This document shows, piece after piece, positions 16,372-24,757 of a stretch of 56,077 bases of DNA. A program made the translations under genes and the position numbers. The notes beneath the pieces are model-generated. The model was not told where the DNA came from. It did no database searches and saw nothing but the letters and a program-made list of their open reading frames with translations. Source of the DNA: Bacillota bacterium (lineage in GTDB: Bacteria > Bacillota > Clostridia > Acetivibrionales > JAEZXR01); contig JAEZXR010000140.1 of NCBI GenBank assembly GCA_023419605.1, positions 1 to 56,077 on the forward strand, given 5' to 3'. Numbering within the stretch: the first letter of the stretch is position 1; each line of letters begins with the position of its first letter.

Positions 16372-17052
16372 TTACAGCTTATGGAGGTAATGAAGGATAT
16401 CGTTCATTACTTTTTCCGCGGCTTTACTCCACAGGATCAAATGCCCTGAGCCTTCATAAAATTGAAGGCTTTTTTCTTTTGCAGATACATGACTGTAAAT
16501 GTAATCGGCACTCTTCTTTCTCACCGTATCGTCCTGAAGTGCCTGAACCACGAAAACAGGGCAGCGGATTTCCTTCAGCAGGGGTTTTGTTTGGGAAAGC
16601 AGCAGGCGAAATTGGATTAAAGCGTTTAATGGTAACCTTCTGCCGGAATTTATATACCTGGATATGTTGTCATAGCTTTTTCGTCTGAAATCATCAAGGA
16701 TGTTCAGAAAAACTCTTTTCACATCCCAATAATAGATGGGAGAATTCAGTGTCACTACCGCCGCTGCCGGGTACTTGCAAGCCAGCTGAATTGCAATGAG
16801 CCCCCCCATGGAAAACCCTATAATGCAAATAGCCTCGCACTCCTTCTTCAACTTCTCCAGGTCATTTTGGGCAGAAGCAATCCAATCCCTGTAGGTCACT
16901 GTCTTTAAGTCCTTTCTTATCCCTGTATGCCCCTTCAGCGAGGGGCAAAGAACCTCATACCCCTCCCCCGTCAGCCTCTCCAATAGCGGCCGCACCTCTT
17001 CCGTATTACCTCCAAAGCCATGTATAAGCAGGCAGCCTGGTTTTTTATGCAT
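16372..17052 (-). CDS. Alpha/beta hydrolase, carboxylesterase/lysophospholipase type
   Basis: 226 aa. The fold is marked by the oxyanion region HGFGGNTEEV near residue 11, the nucleophile elbow GFSMGG at about residues 79-84, an acidic residue in QALQDDTV and the catalytic histidine in GSGHLILWS. The size and elbow fit the small carboxylesterase group represented by Geobacillus Est30. No signal peptide is visible, so it is cytoplasmic. It starts 24 bp after the lipoprotein gene with AAAGGAGA upstream, so they are co-transcribed. Substrate unknown. Confidence 0.88.
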   Translation of the reverse strand: MHKKPGCLLIHGFGGNTEEVRPLLERLTGEGYEVLCPSLKGHTGIRKDLKTVTYRDWIASAQNDLEKLKKECEAICIIGFSMGGLIAIQLACKYPAAAVVTLNSPIYYWDVKRVFLNILDDFRRKSYDNISRYINSGRRLPLNALIQFRLLLSQTKPLLKEIRCPVFVVQALQDDTVRKKSADYIYSHVSAKEKSLQFYEGSGHLILWSKAAEKVMNDILHYLHKL

Positions 17053-17076
17053 TCTTGTTCTCCTTTTCTTATCCCC

Positions 17077-17991
17077 TTACTCCTCAAACCGTACTAATTG
17101 ATCCCGGTTAAACTGCCACTCTGGGGTAATGAGGGTTTCTCCGAAATTTATGGAATACCAGGGACTCATGTCATTGTTCTGAGGATTCTTCAGTATATGA
17201 ATATCCTGGGCCGGCATGTAGCTCTGGGCTGCCATGAACAGTTTCTCTCCGGTCGTTTTATTCTCCGCCATATCTACGATAATGATACTATGCCCCGGCA
17301 GGCTTCCCTTCAGGAATACATCCCCGATCTGCATACTTTCCAGCGGTACTTTCTTCATTTCCTTGTCCAGAGATTCAGTTCCTGCATAGGCAAATACCAT
17401 GTCCATGTATTGCCGGAAGCTTTTATATTCCGTGGAATAGCCGGTTTTCTTTACCCAGTACACCTTGTTCCCCTCCACTACGATGCGGTTCCCCTGTGCC
17501 CAGGTAGGATAATCCGCCTTAAATCCGCTGACAAAATTAAAGTGGATTTTGTTAAACTGTCCTTTGCCATACAGGTACTCCGCCCGGAGCCGCATGACTG
17601 CATCCGCACACTGCTGCAAGTCCCTTTCTCCTACATCAATGTCGAGGACCGCTTCATGGACATCCCTGCTCTTGGTTTCCCCATTATAATATTTCACTTT
17701 TGATCCATGGGGCTTCAACGGCAAACTCCGCAGATATTGCCCATAGGAGCCTTCCTCTGCCTTTATTCTCTCAAAGCCCTCCGGTACGGAAAACCGTTCT
17801 TCTATGGTTTTTCCTTCTTCGTTCACTAATTTTATCTTTGCCTTCTTTTTCGGCGCAGGAGTGGCTTTCTGTCCATTTTCCGCAGTCTTTTCCCCTTGTT
17901 GTACGGTTTCCAGCTTAATACCCTGCCGGGGATCAGAGGCGGAGCAGGCAGTTAAAAACCCGCACAGGAGAAGAATCAGCAGCTTTTTCAT
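17077..17991 (-). CDS. DUF4846 domain lipoprotein
   Basis: 304 aa from the ATG at 17991, 6 nt after GAGAGGTG; the GTG three codons earlier overlaps the ribosome site. A short lipoprotein signal ends in the lipobox LTAC, with Cys16 as anchor. After a charged linker (about residues 30-50) the protein resembles the DUF4846 family, with LKPHGSKVKYYNG and an LQQCADAVMRLRAEYLYG helix. Family function is unknown; exposure on the outer membrane face is expected. The downstream alpha/beta hydrolase is in the same operon. Confidence 0.75.
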   Translation of the reverse strand: MKKLLILLLCGFLTACSASDPRQGIKLETVQQGEKTAENGQKATPAPKKKAKIKLVNEEGKTIEERFSVPEGFERIKAEEGSYGQYLRSLPLKPHGSKVKYYNGETKSRDVHEAVLDIDVGERDLQQCADAVMRLRAEYLYGKGQFNKIHFNFVSGFKADYPTWAQGNRIVVEGNKVYWVKKTGYSTEYKSFRQYMDMVFAYAGTESLDKEMKKVPLESMQIGDVFLKGSLPGHSIIIVDMAENKTTGEKLFMAAQSYMPAQDIHILKNPQNNDMSPWYSINFGETLITPEWQFNRDQLVRFEE

Positions 17992-18203
17992 ATTTTGCAC
18001 CTCTCATTTTTATAAGCATCACTTTTACGGTTTCAGGACCCTCTATAAAGAGCAGCCCACAGGATTAATGGCACCTTCCTTTTATTCTTTACCATTTCAC
18101 ACGCCCGCATCCTGCCCGTATACTTATTATTTTATAACGGAATACCCGTTATTTCCATAAACATGCTTTATTTTAATAATTTTGTAACAGTTTTATGTAA
18201 AGC

Positions 18204-18241
18204 AAAAAAGCAGGCAGGAATGAGATCTCATTCCTGCCTGC
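18204..18241 (-). terminator. Terminator of the DUF1858/hemerythrin operon
   Basis: A 32-nt perfect palindrome (18210-18241, GCAGGCAGGAATGAGA and its complement) is followed on the minus strand by six T residues (complement of 18204-18209), 18 bp after the hemerythrin stop. Confidence 0.92.
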
Positions 18242-18259
18242 CCTAGCTCCGTGATTATT

Positions 18260-18814
18260 CTATCCTACTCTGGCTTCAAATTCTTCTACCATGGCCAGAT
18301 ACTTCCGTCTCACAGCCTTTGCATTTTCATCCTGCTCGTACTGCTCGCATTCCCGGTTTAATTTCTCCATAGTCGTCGGGTTCAAGTTCTTTTCCGCAAA
18401 CTTGTAAACCACATCATCTTCCTTCTGGATATGCCTGTGAAGTAAATGGGTATAGGAGATTGCATTTGCGATAACATCCAGGCGGGCTTCGTCGTCTCCC
18501 TCCAGCACCTGCTTCAAAGCATTTTCCAGGTCCTGCATGTGAAGTCTGCCCAGATCGTGCTCTACCAGCATTCCGTGTTTTACCAGCTTCTCCGCTGCCG
18601 GTCCCATCTCATCTACCATCCGGTTAAAGAGCATGCTCTCTTCCTTGCCATGATGGTGTTTATCAGCATAATTCCTTACAAAATCGATAATTTTGTAGAA
18701 GTCCTCGTACTGCACCTCTTCACCCTTCAAAATCTTATAGCAATATTTCCGGATTACCGCCAGCATTCTCTTTATATAGACATGCTCTTCCACCATAAGT
18801 TCTATACAGTTCAT
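18260..18814 (-). CDS. Hemerythrin-like HHE domain protein
   Basis: 184 aa, all-helical. Metal-ligand histidines and acids are visible in MVEEHVYIKRML, in YADKHHHGKEE, in VEHDLGR and in HLLHRHIQKEDD, matching a di-iron hemerythrin four-helix bundle. Such proteins bind O2 or NO or serve iron-centre repair. It is the last gene of a three-gene operon with a DUF1858 protein and an unknown protein. It begins 16 bp after the preceding stop, behind AAGGGAG. In anaerobes this combination suggests handling of oxygen or nitrosative stress. Confidence 0.9.
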   Translation of the reverse strand: MNCIELMVEEHVYIKRMLAVIRKYCYKILKGEEVQYEDFYKIIDFVRNYADKHHHGKEESMLFNRMVDEMGPAAEKLVKHGMLVEHDLGRLHMQDLENALKQVLEGDDEARLDVIANAISYTHLLHRHIQKEDDVVYKFAEKNLNPTTMEKLNRECEQYEQDENAKAVRRKYLAMVEEFEARVG

Positions 18815-18830
18815 ACGGGCTCCCTTCTCC

Positions 18831-19457
18831 CTAGCGGGCGATCCGATGCGTATTTTCCGGCAATTCTTCGTACTTCAATTCCGGGTTCAAAACTTGAACA
18901 AACGCTCTGATCCATGCTTCTCTCAAATCATAATAGTTCTGCACATCACCCTTTATTCTCTCCCAGTAAGGTTTATGCAGGCATGTTGTCGTTTTCCAGA
19001 CAAATTCACCATCACTGCTGCTGACAACCTGATTTACCCGGTCGCAGGGCATTCCCTCCAGGATAAAATCGTTCAGGACATCAAATGCCTCCTCCGGAGT
19101 GTCTACCTGTCCCTCATATTCACCGGCAGCTTTTTGGCCTTGTGCCGCAAATATCCGTAGAAGTTCTTCCTTATAAGCGGAATTTTGCTTCAGAACTTCC
19201 GTAACCAGTGCCGCCTGCCGCAGCTCAGCTTTTTCTATTTTGTCCTGCAGCCAGCCATGAATGTTGGATGTTTCGATGATTTCCTCCAGCGGCTTCCCCC
19301 CTGTAGGTTCACCAAACTCGCCAAATATGCGCCCGGTCCATTCCTCCATGGGAAAACCCTGTTCTCTCCCCCACTGGTGAACCGCTTCTTCGATCCGCTC
19401 AAACCAGATAATTTTATTGTAGAGCCAAAAGTGAATTTTGCCCAAGAATAAACTCAT
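18831..19457 (-). CDS. Conserved protein of unknown function between DUF1858 and hemerythrin genes
   Basis: 208 aa, no signal peptide, and only one mildly hydrophobic N-terminal stretch containing LGKIHFWLYNKIIWFERIEE. The C-terminal half carries two cysteines, in EGMPCDRVNQ and TTTCLHKPYWERI, and an aromatic-rich end (NYYDLREAWIRAF). I do not recognise a family. It has a good GGGAGG site and a normal start, sits tightly inside the operon and uses codons like its neighbours. The conserved-looking Cys/His residues could bind a metal or cluster, but that is inference. Confidence 0.8.
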   Translation of the reverse strand: MSLFLGKIHFWLYNKIIWFERIEEAVHQWGREQGFPMEEWTGRIFGEFGEPTGGKPLEEIIETSNIHGWLQDKIEKAELRQAALVTEVLKQNSAYKEELLRIFAAQGQKAAGEYEGQVDTPEEAFDVLNDFILEGMPCDRVNQVVSSSDGEFVWKTTTCLHKPYWERIKGDVQNYYDLREAWIRAFVQVLNPELKYEELPENTHRIAR

Positions 19458-19482
19458 AATTGCGACCTCCCAGGTTCATCGA

Positions 19483-19674
19483 CTACACTGCAGCATTCAG
19501 TGCATTCATTAACTCATCCAGATTCATTCCATGAACCATAGCAGCTTCTTCAAGGGTTTCAGCCTGTGCTGACGGGCATCCTACGCATCCCATGCCAAAG
19601 CTCATCAAAACCCGCACGCTTTGCGGGAAATTTCTTACTACTTCACCGATGGTCATATCCTTTGTTATTTTCAT
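19483..19674 (-). CDS. DUF1858 domain small protein
   Basis: 63 aa, the size of a single DUF1858 domain. It opens with KDMTIGEVVRNFPQS and contains the paired-cysteine motif GMGCVGCPSA, then ETLEEAAMVHGMNLDEL. The same domain forms the N-terminus of ScdA/YtfE-type iron-centre repair proteins, whose C-terminus is a hemerythrin domain. Here the two domains are separate genes in one operon. The first gene of the operon has AGGAGG upstream. A Crp/Fnr-type palindrome lies about 220 bp upstream. Confidence 0.92.
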   Translation of the reverse strand: MKITKDMTIGEVVRNFPQSVRVLMSFGMGCVGCPSAQAETLEEAAMVHGMNLDELMNALNAAV

Positions 19675-19896
19675 TGTGCCATCCTCCTAAAATTCAAACT
19701 ATATTTTTAGCCTTCCTTGCAGATACATCACTTTACTCCTGAATTTATCCAAGGGATAAGCTGCCCTAAAACCAGGCATTTCGCCGATTGATAATTATAG
19801 GTTCAAAGTGCCCTATCCTTAGTTTCACCTTTTTTATATTGTAAATACATTCTACCATTTTAATCTGGGAATACCGTAACATTTACCATGGTTTTA

Positions 19897-19912
19897 TGTG
19901 ATATTCATCACA
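19897..19912. promoter_or_regulatory. Crp/Fnr-family operator candidate
   Basis: TGTGATATTCATCACA is a perfect TGTGA-N6-TCACA palindrome. It lies upstream of the DUF1858/hemerythrin operon and downstream of the glutaredoxin terminator, so it most likely serves the operon. The half-site matches classical Crp-type consensus; HcpR-type regulators of nitrosative stress in anaerobes belong to the same family. Confidence 0.65.
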
Positions 19913-19935
19913 GTTTTACAACTGTACGCCAGCAT

Positions 19936-19980
19936 AAAAGAGACCCTTTAAACCGGTTTCACGGGTTTTGAGGGTCTTTG
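19936..19980. terminator. Bidirectional-looking terminator after the glutaredoxin gene
   Basis: AAAGAGACCCT at the left pairs with AGGGTCTTT at the right with one bulge. T-rich tracts occur on both sides. It ends the glutaredoxin transcript on the minus strand. Confidence 0.7.
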
Positions 19981-20009
19981 TAATTTTTTATTTTATCTTC
20001 AAAATAACT

Positions 20010-20249
20010 TTATTGCTTTTCCACAGACAGCAACCGATCAATTTCCGCCTGGTTGAAGCCTACAACAATATTCCCTTCGATATCCACTACAGGAACACCT
20101 CTTTGACCTGACTTACTTATCATTTCGGCAGCACCTTCGCGGTCTTCAGCGACATTGACTTCCTTATACCGCACTTCCTTATAATTCAAATAATCTTTCA
20201 CTCTCACGCACCAAGGGCAGGTAGGAGTGCTGTAAACTGTAACATTCAT
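20010..20249 (-). CDS. Glutaredoxin-like thiol protein (CPWC)
   Basis: 79 aa, the minimal glutaredoxin/NrdH fold. The active-site CPWC lies at residues 11-14 after VYSTPT, the cis-proline segment is RGVPVVDIEG, and the C-terminal VVGFNQAEIDRLL matches NrdH-like and YruB-like redoxins. It would reduce disulfides or persulfides in the cytoplasm. An ATACCCC-CAC-GGGGTAT palindrome lies about 110 bp upstream, which suggests control by a CsoR/CstR-type repressor. It is monocistronic and ends in a hairpin terminator. Confidence 0.9.
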   Translation of the reverse strand: MNVTVYSTPTCPWCVRVKDYLNYKEVRYKEVNVAEDREGAAEMISKSGQRGVPVVDIEGNIVVGFNQAEIDRLLSVEKQ

Positions 20250-20358
20250 ATATCATACCTCCATGTAAATCCACTTGATAATTTAAAAATGCAGACAATA
20301 TTATGTTTGCCATTTGCAATTCATTCATGCCATGCTATTATTTCCTGCTATTCGATAT

Positions 20359-20375
20359 ATACCCCCACGGGGTAT
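20359..20375. promoter_or_regulatory. CsoR/CstR-type operator candidate
   Basis: ATACCCCCACGGGGTAT is a perfect inverted repeat ATACCCC/GGGGTAT with a 3-bp centre. GC-flanked TACCCC palindromes are the hallmark of CsoR-family (copper or persulfide) repressor sites. On the minus strand it abuts a TATATA that could be the glutaredoxin -10 box. Confidence 0.65.
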
Positions 20376-20414
20376 CCTTAAACCATAATTTGATAAAATT
20401 TCGACATTAAATTA

Positions 20415-20894
20415 TCAGTGGTCATGGTCATGGCAAGCCATGTCGATTACGATAGCCAGAGCCAGTGTCGTAACCTGGTCGTAGTTATCATCGATATCGA
20501 CGCCATAGGTATCGGTAAAAGAGAAAAATGCCTTGGATATCCTTGCAGCGATTCTCCCATCCTTAATCAGGCTAAACTCATGCGCAAAGAAATCTCCTTC
20601 CACATCATAACGACCCTGATGGCTGGAAATCTCAAAATCATTTCTGAAAAAAGCAAACTTTTTCTTTACATTTGCTACCAGTTGGCCGGCAAGGTATATG
20701 TTATATTCCGGCATAAACCGGAAAAGCTGCTGTTCAATATAGCATAATTCATTGCCTGCAAGGTCATAGATTCTCAGCTTTTTTCCAAAAGACAAAAGCT
20801 GGCTTTGCACAATAAACAAGTCGTCTCCCATCTCGTTCTTTATAGCAAAACTATCCCCTAGAGAGAAAACCTTCTGTCGGATAACATACCGCAT
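20415..20894 (-). CDS. LURP-one-related (YxjI-like) protein
   Basis: 159 aa from the ATG at 20894, 6 nt after GGGGGTG; a GTG three codons earlier lies in the ribosome site. The alternating beta-strand pattern (MRYVIRQKVFSLGDSFAIKN, then KLRIYDLAGNELCYIEQ, then RISKAFFSFTDTYGVDI) fits the tubby-like LURP-one/YxjI fold. Function is unknown; related folds bind phospholipids. The C-terminus is His/Asp-rich (CHDHDH). It lies alone between the CsoR-like site and yitT. Confidence 0.85.
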   Translation of the reverse strand: MRYVIRQKVFSLGDSFAIKNEMGDDLFIVQSQLLSFGKKLRIYDLAGNELCYIEQQLFRFMPEYNIYLAGQLVANVKKKFAFFRNDFEISSHQGRYDVEGDFFAHEFSLIKDGRIAARISKAFFSFTDTYGVDIDDNYDQVTTLALAIVIDMACHDHDH

Positions 20895-21014
20895 ATATTG
20901 CACCCCCGCTTAATCACATCATTCTATAGTAGTATACGATTCTTTTTTAGGTAATACTGATGATTTATTCGCTTTATTTATATTTTGTATAACCGAATTA
21001 TAAAATACGCTTAC

Positions 21015-21908
21015 TCATGGGCTCTGAAACCCTTCTCCCAAGACTTCCCGTATATCCGTAAGTATAACAAAGGCTCTCTCATCCACACTCTTAACAATCT
21101 CTTTGAGTGTCGGTATCTCGCCCCTTTGAAGTACACACAGCAGCACCTTTTTATCCATGCCGGTATACATTCCGGTTCCCTTCAAGGCTGTAACCCCGCG
21201 GTCGAGGTCTTTCATGATCTTCTGGGCAATCTCGTCGGATTTATCCGATATGATGAAGACAGTCTTGGCAAAATTCACACCCTCCACTAAGGCATCGATG
21301 ATCTTGGAGGTAACAAAAAGAGTTATGATGGCATAAAGCCCCAGCTGGAAGCTCTGGAAAACAACGGCGGCCAGTACCACTACTCCGGTATCGATAAAGA
21401 GCAGGATCTGCCCTACCGTTATGTGGGGTATAAAATGGTGTACGATCTTTGCCGCTAGATCCGTCCCTCCGGTAGTTGCTCCGGATCGGAATACAAGGCC
21501 CAGGCCTACGCCCATTAAAAAACCGCCAAATACCGAGTACAGCATCAGGTTAGGGTCCGACGGCATATTCATTTGATGAAGGTACTTATCTACAAAAGCC
21601 ATGGTATAAGGTTCTGAAAGGTCAATAACCACTGAAAGGAAAACCGTGCTGAACAATGTTCGTACTACGAATTTTCCGCCGATAAACCGCATCCCCAGAA
21701 GAAAGAGAGGAATGTTCAGCGCCAGCATTGTAACGCCTACGGGAAAGCGTTCATTACTTAAATAGTAAATCACCGTAGCGATACCGCTGACGCCCCCCGG
21801 CGCAATCTTGTAGGGCACAAGAAAAATATTGATGGCTAGTGCCGTCAAAATTGAACCAATAATGATCCAAAGATATATTTTTAAGCCTTTCATATAATTT
21901 CTAGCCAA
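21015..21908 (-). CDS. YitT family membrane protein (YitT_membrane plus DUF2179)
   Basis: About 297 aa. Five to six N-terminal membrane helices (APGGVSGIATVIYYL and GATTGGTDLAAKIVHH regions) are followed by a soluble DUF2179 domain (about residues 220-290, GVTALKGTGMYTGMDKKVLL). The likely start is the TTG at 21908, 5-6 nt after GAGAGGTG; an ATG at 21893 is possible, and the longer frame to 21956 is rejected. Function of the family is not settled, though a substrate-gated membrane role is often suggested. It is monocistronic. Confidence 0.9.
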   Translation of the reverse strand: MARNYMKGLKIYLWIIIGSILTALAINIFLVPYKIAPGGVSGIATVIYYLSNERFPVGVTMLALNIPLFLLGMRFIGGKFVVRTLFSTVFLSVVIDLSEPYTMAFVDKYLHQMNMPSDPNLMLYSVFGGFLMGVGLGLVFRSGATTGGTDLAAKIVHHFIPHITVGQILLFIDTGVVVLAAVVFQSFQLGLYAIITLFVTSKIIDALVEGVNFAKTVFIISDKSDEIAQKIMKDLDRGVTALKGTGMYTGMDKKVLLCVLQRGEIPTLKEIVKSVDERAFVILTDIREVLGEGFQSP

Positions 21909-22012
21909 GCTCACACCTCTCAATCCATAAGCTAAAAGAGAACACGGAATTTCCATTTATTCTCTACTTTCATTGTACCCTAAGTTAGAATATTTTACTA
22001 CCTACTATGCCC

Positions 22013-22050
22013 AAAAAAATAAGGAACCATCCATAGAAGACAGTTCCTTT
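22013..22050 (-). terminator. Terminator of csaB
   Basis: AAGGAAC (22021-22027) pairs with GTTCCTT (22043-22049). On the minus strand it is followed by ATTTTTTT. It lies about 25 bp after the csaB stop. Confidence 0.85.
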
Positions 22051-22075
22051 ATCACAGTATAATTTTATTCAAACC

Positions 22076-23179
22076 TCACTTCTCAACCACTTCGAGCCAC
22101 TTCATAACTTCATCCATTCCCTCTTTAGCCAGTTGTTTGAATTCTTCCGTTTTCAAATTCATTTGCTGGGAAATGGATTTTTGATTTTGCCATTTGTTCT
22201 TGATTTCATTAAAGATTCCCAAAGGGCTCAGTTCTTCGTATCGCAGAGCTGTCTTCATTTCCAGGGATTCCATCAGACTGTCAATCTTAGGGTCATAGGA
22301 TATGGCAACCACAGGTACACTATTTACGATGGAAAACACAAGGCCATGGAATCGTACACAAACATTGACCCTCATCTGTCCATACAACCCGATAAGTTCC
22401 TCCGATGTATAGTTCCCCCTGACAATAATGGCGCTCTCCTCCATTTTGGAGGCAATCTCTTCTGCAAGGGAAATATCCTTTTTGTAATGCAGGGGAAACA
22501 GCACGATATCCGCGCCCAGCTCTCTGTAAACCTTGTCTGCAACCTCCGCGATAATACCGCTGATGTCCACATCGCCCTTCCACCTGCGAATGGAAAAGCC
22601 AACTTTCGGACGATTCGATTCTTCATTCCCGTTTTCTTTTTTTAATAACTCAAGGCTTTTTTCCTCTGCTATGGCATTGATCAAAAAAGCCGGGTCAATG
22701 GTGCAGGAAACCTCCCGCTCTACCCCCAGTTTTTTTAGCTCACTCTGGGAACGTTTGTCTCTCACGGAGACGCCTAATACGCGATTCATTATGTATTTGA
22801 GTAATCGTATGTTAAATCTGTTCACAATCGGCCCTATGCCATGCGCAAACGCAAACACGGGCTTTTTGAAGAGAAATGCCAATAGTATAATGCCACTATA
22901 ATACCACATGCTTAAAACACTTGTGGCATCTTGAAGCAAACTCCCTCCCCCACTAATAAGCACATCACAATTCTTTATTGCAGAATATATATCAACCAAA
23001 TTCGATCTGTCAACAGCTTCTACATGATGGTCATGTGTGGTCTTGGAAGGGTTTGCGGAAAGCACGACAATATGGATATCCGGAATTTTTTTGCGAAACT
23101 CGGATACCATGGATTGAAGTATTGCTTCATCTCCTGCATTATCAAAGCCGTAAAAGCCTGAAATCACAACCCTGCACAC
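22076..23179 (-). CDS. csaB: Polysaccharide pyruvyl transferase CsaB
   Basis: 367 aa, GTG start 6-7 nt after GAGGTGA. CsaB adds ketal-linked pyruvate to the secondary cell-wall polymer, which creates the ligand for SLH domains of S-layer and surface enzymes. The signature segments are GFYGFDNAGDEAILQ at the N-terminus, ISGGGSLLQDATS at about residue 77, FAHGIGPIVN, and the C-terminal RFHGLVFSIVNSVP. A strong sigma-A promoter with a leader of about 215 nt precedes it. Nearby tagA and GT4 genes fit the same wall-polymer pathway. Confidence 0.95.
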   Translation of the reverse strand: MCRVVISGFYGFDNAGDEAILQSMVSEFRKKIPDIHIVVLSANPSKTTHDHHVEAVDRSNLVDIYSAIKNCDVLISGGGSLLQDATSVLSMWYYSGIILLAFLFKKPVFAFAHGIGPIVNRFNIRLLKYIMNRVLGVSVRDKRSQSELKKLGVEREVSCTIDPAFLINAIAEEKSLELLKKENGNEESNRPKVGFSIRRWKGDVDISGIIAEVADKVYRELGADIVLFPLHYKKDISLAEEIASKMEESAIIVRGNYTSEELIGLYGQMRVNVCVRFHGLVFSIVNSVPVVAISYDPKIDSLMESLEMKTALRYEELSPLGIFNEIKNKWQNQKSISQQMNLKTEEFKQLAKEGMDEVMKWLEVVEK

Positions 23180-23395
23180 TAAATTATCACCTCAAAAAAT
23201 TAAAGGGAATTCCTCTTTAAAGGATTCCATATTTGTCATTTGTATACTCCCCATGGGAATAATTTTACAAGTACTAAAGATAACAAATGCTTTACATCAA
23301 TCGACACAACAAAGCAACTGGCTTTGGGGCCAGCTTTCAGGGTATCCGTCCGTGTTTCTAACCTTCTATCTCTGAAAAATCCACTACTATACCAC
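23180..23395 (-). other. Long 5' leader of csaB
   Basis: About 215 nt separate the predicted start site from the GTG. It contains one clear hairpin (CTGGC/GCCAG within 23311-23337) but no terminator and no riboswitch class that I recognise. It could regulate csaB translation. Confidence 0.45.
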
Positions 23396-23401
23396 AGTAG
23401 T

Positions 23402-23430
23402 ATTATAAATAATTATACACCATATGTAAA
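23402..23430 (-). promoter_or_regulatory. Sigma-A promoter of csaB
   Basis: On the minus strand the -35 TTTACA (23425-23430), a 17-bp spacer and a perfect -10 TATAAT (23402-23407) predict transcription from about 23395. Confidence 0.75.
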
Positions 23431-23536
23431 GCAGATAAAACTTGAAAGTCTTGATATTTACGATTTTCTCTTATATTTTGTTACCTTTTGGCAAATATTA
23501 AATATTTATTACAGATTAAAGATATACAATCTTCTC

Positions 23537-24673
23537 CTACACCTGCCGTCTCCGCCCTTGGACGAAGACCGCTTCCACCTCCACTGCCCTGTCCATGAGT
23601 ACCATATCTGCATCTGCCCCGACAAATACGCCCCCCTTTAAGGTGTTTAGCTTCAGTACCCTGGCGGGGTTTGAAGTTACGGCTTTCAGTACGGTCTCCA
23701 GGGGTATTCCTGAAAATTTCACCGCCTTTTGCATGTCTGCCAGCAGTATTTTGCAACTGGCAGCTTCAATCCCTGTCAGCTCTCCCTTTTCGTTGAAGGA
23801 CGGCTTGCTTCCATTGCCATCCGAACTGAAGGTAATAAAATTCGGGTCTACTCCGTGTCCCATCAAATATTTCATGGCTTCATAGGCGGGTACGCAGTCT
23901 GTGAAGCCCTCTTCCGGTTCAAATCCCGCTGTCAGGTCTACGGTTCCTCCTCTTTTACAGAAATTCACTGCTTCCTCCAGAAGCCTCCTGTTTCGATTCA
24001 CATGGGTAGGTACAAAATGTGCAATCGGTATGGCAGTCCTCTTTAGAAGCGCATAAATCAGCCCAAATCCCTCTTCTGCATCGCCCATGTGTAAATGCAC
24101 CACCCCGGCCTTTCCGGACAGCATTCCGCCAATTCTGGCCTCCGACGCGACCCTTGCCAGCTCATTCACTGTCGGGTGAAAGGACCTGTGGTCTGCAATG
24201 GCGATCTCCCCGGCTCCAATCACCTTGTCAATCAGCACCATATCCCGCTGTACACTTCCCGTCAGGGTAACGAGAGGCACCTGGTAGGAGCCTGAGTAGA
24301 TGTAGGTAGAGACACCTTCCAACTCCAGTGCTTTGGCCTTTGCGTACAAGCCTTCCATACTCCGGGTAACACCATCGGTTCCCAGCACTCCTACAACGGT
24401 GGTTATACCGTTATCAAGCAGGTCGGAAGCATCGATCTCCTTTGTCCGGGTTGCAAATCCACCTTCTCCGCCGCCGCCCGTAATATGCACATGCTGGTCG
24501 ATGAAGCCGGGTGTGAGGATTTTGCCTTCGGCATCGATGACTTCTGCCTCCACCGGGAAGCTGGGTATGATTTCATCTTCGATGGCAGCGATTTTGCCGC
24601 CAGCGATGAGGAGGTCTTTTTTGCCGATAGGGTCAGGAGTGTAGATTTGGGCGTTTTTGATGAGTGTGAGCAT
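23537..24673 (-). CDS. iadA: Isoaspartyl dipeptidase (beta-aspartyl peptidase)
   Basis: 378 aa from the ATG at 24673, 8 nt after AAGGAG. The frame stays open 54 codons further upstream, but that part is low-complexity and lies in a structured repeat region. It is an amidohydrolase with a binuclear Zn site: DQHVHITGGGGEGG, then VVHLHMGDAEEG, VPTHVNRNRR and the catalytic aspartate in SSDGNGS. It cleaves isoaspartyl dipeptides formed during protein ageing. A nested inverted-repeat structure of about 520 bp lies directly upstream. Confidence 0.94.
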   Translation of the reverse strand: MLTLIKNAQIYTPDPIGKKDLLIAGGKIAAIEDEIIPSFPVEAEVIDAEGKILTPGFIDQHVHITGGGGEGGFATRTKEIDASDLLDNGITTVVGVLGTDGVTRSMEGLYAKAKALELEGVSTYIYSGSYQVPLVTLTGSVQRDMVLIDKVIGAGEIAIADHRSFHPTVNELARVASEARIGGMLSGKAGVVHLHMGDAEEGFGLIYALLKRTAIPIAHFVPTHVNRNRRLLEEAVNFCKRGGTVDLTAGFEPEEGFTDCVPAYEAMKYLMGHGVDPNFITFSSDGNGSKPSFNEKGELTGIEAASCKILLADMQKAVKFSGIPLETVLKAVTSNPARVLKLNTLKGGVFVGADADMVLMDRAVEVEAVFVQGRRRQV

Positions 24674-24757
24674 GGCTTTTCTCCTTTTATTTTTAGTTAG
24701 TGGCTTCTTTGGAGAGGGCGTTTTTCTGGGGTATGCCTCTGCGGTGGGCAATGTAGC

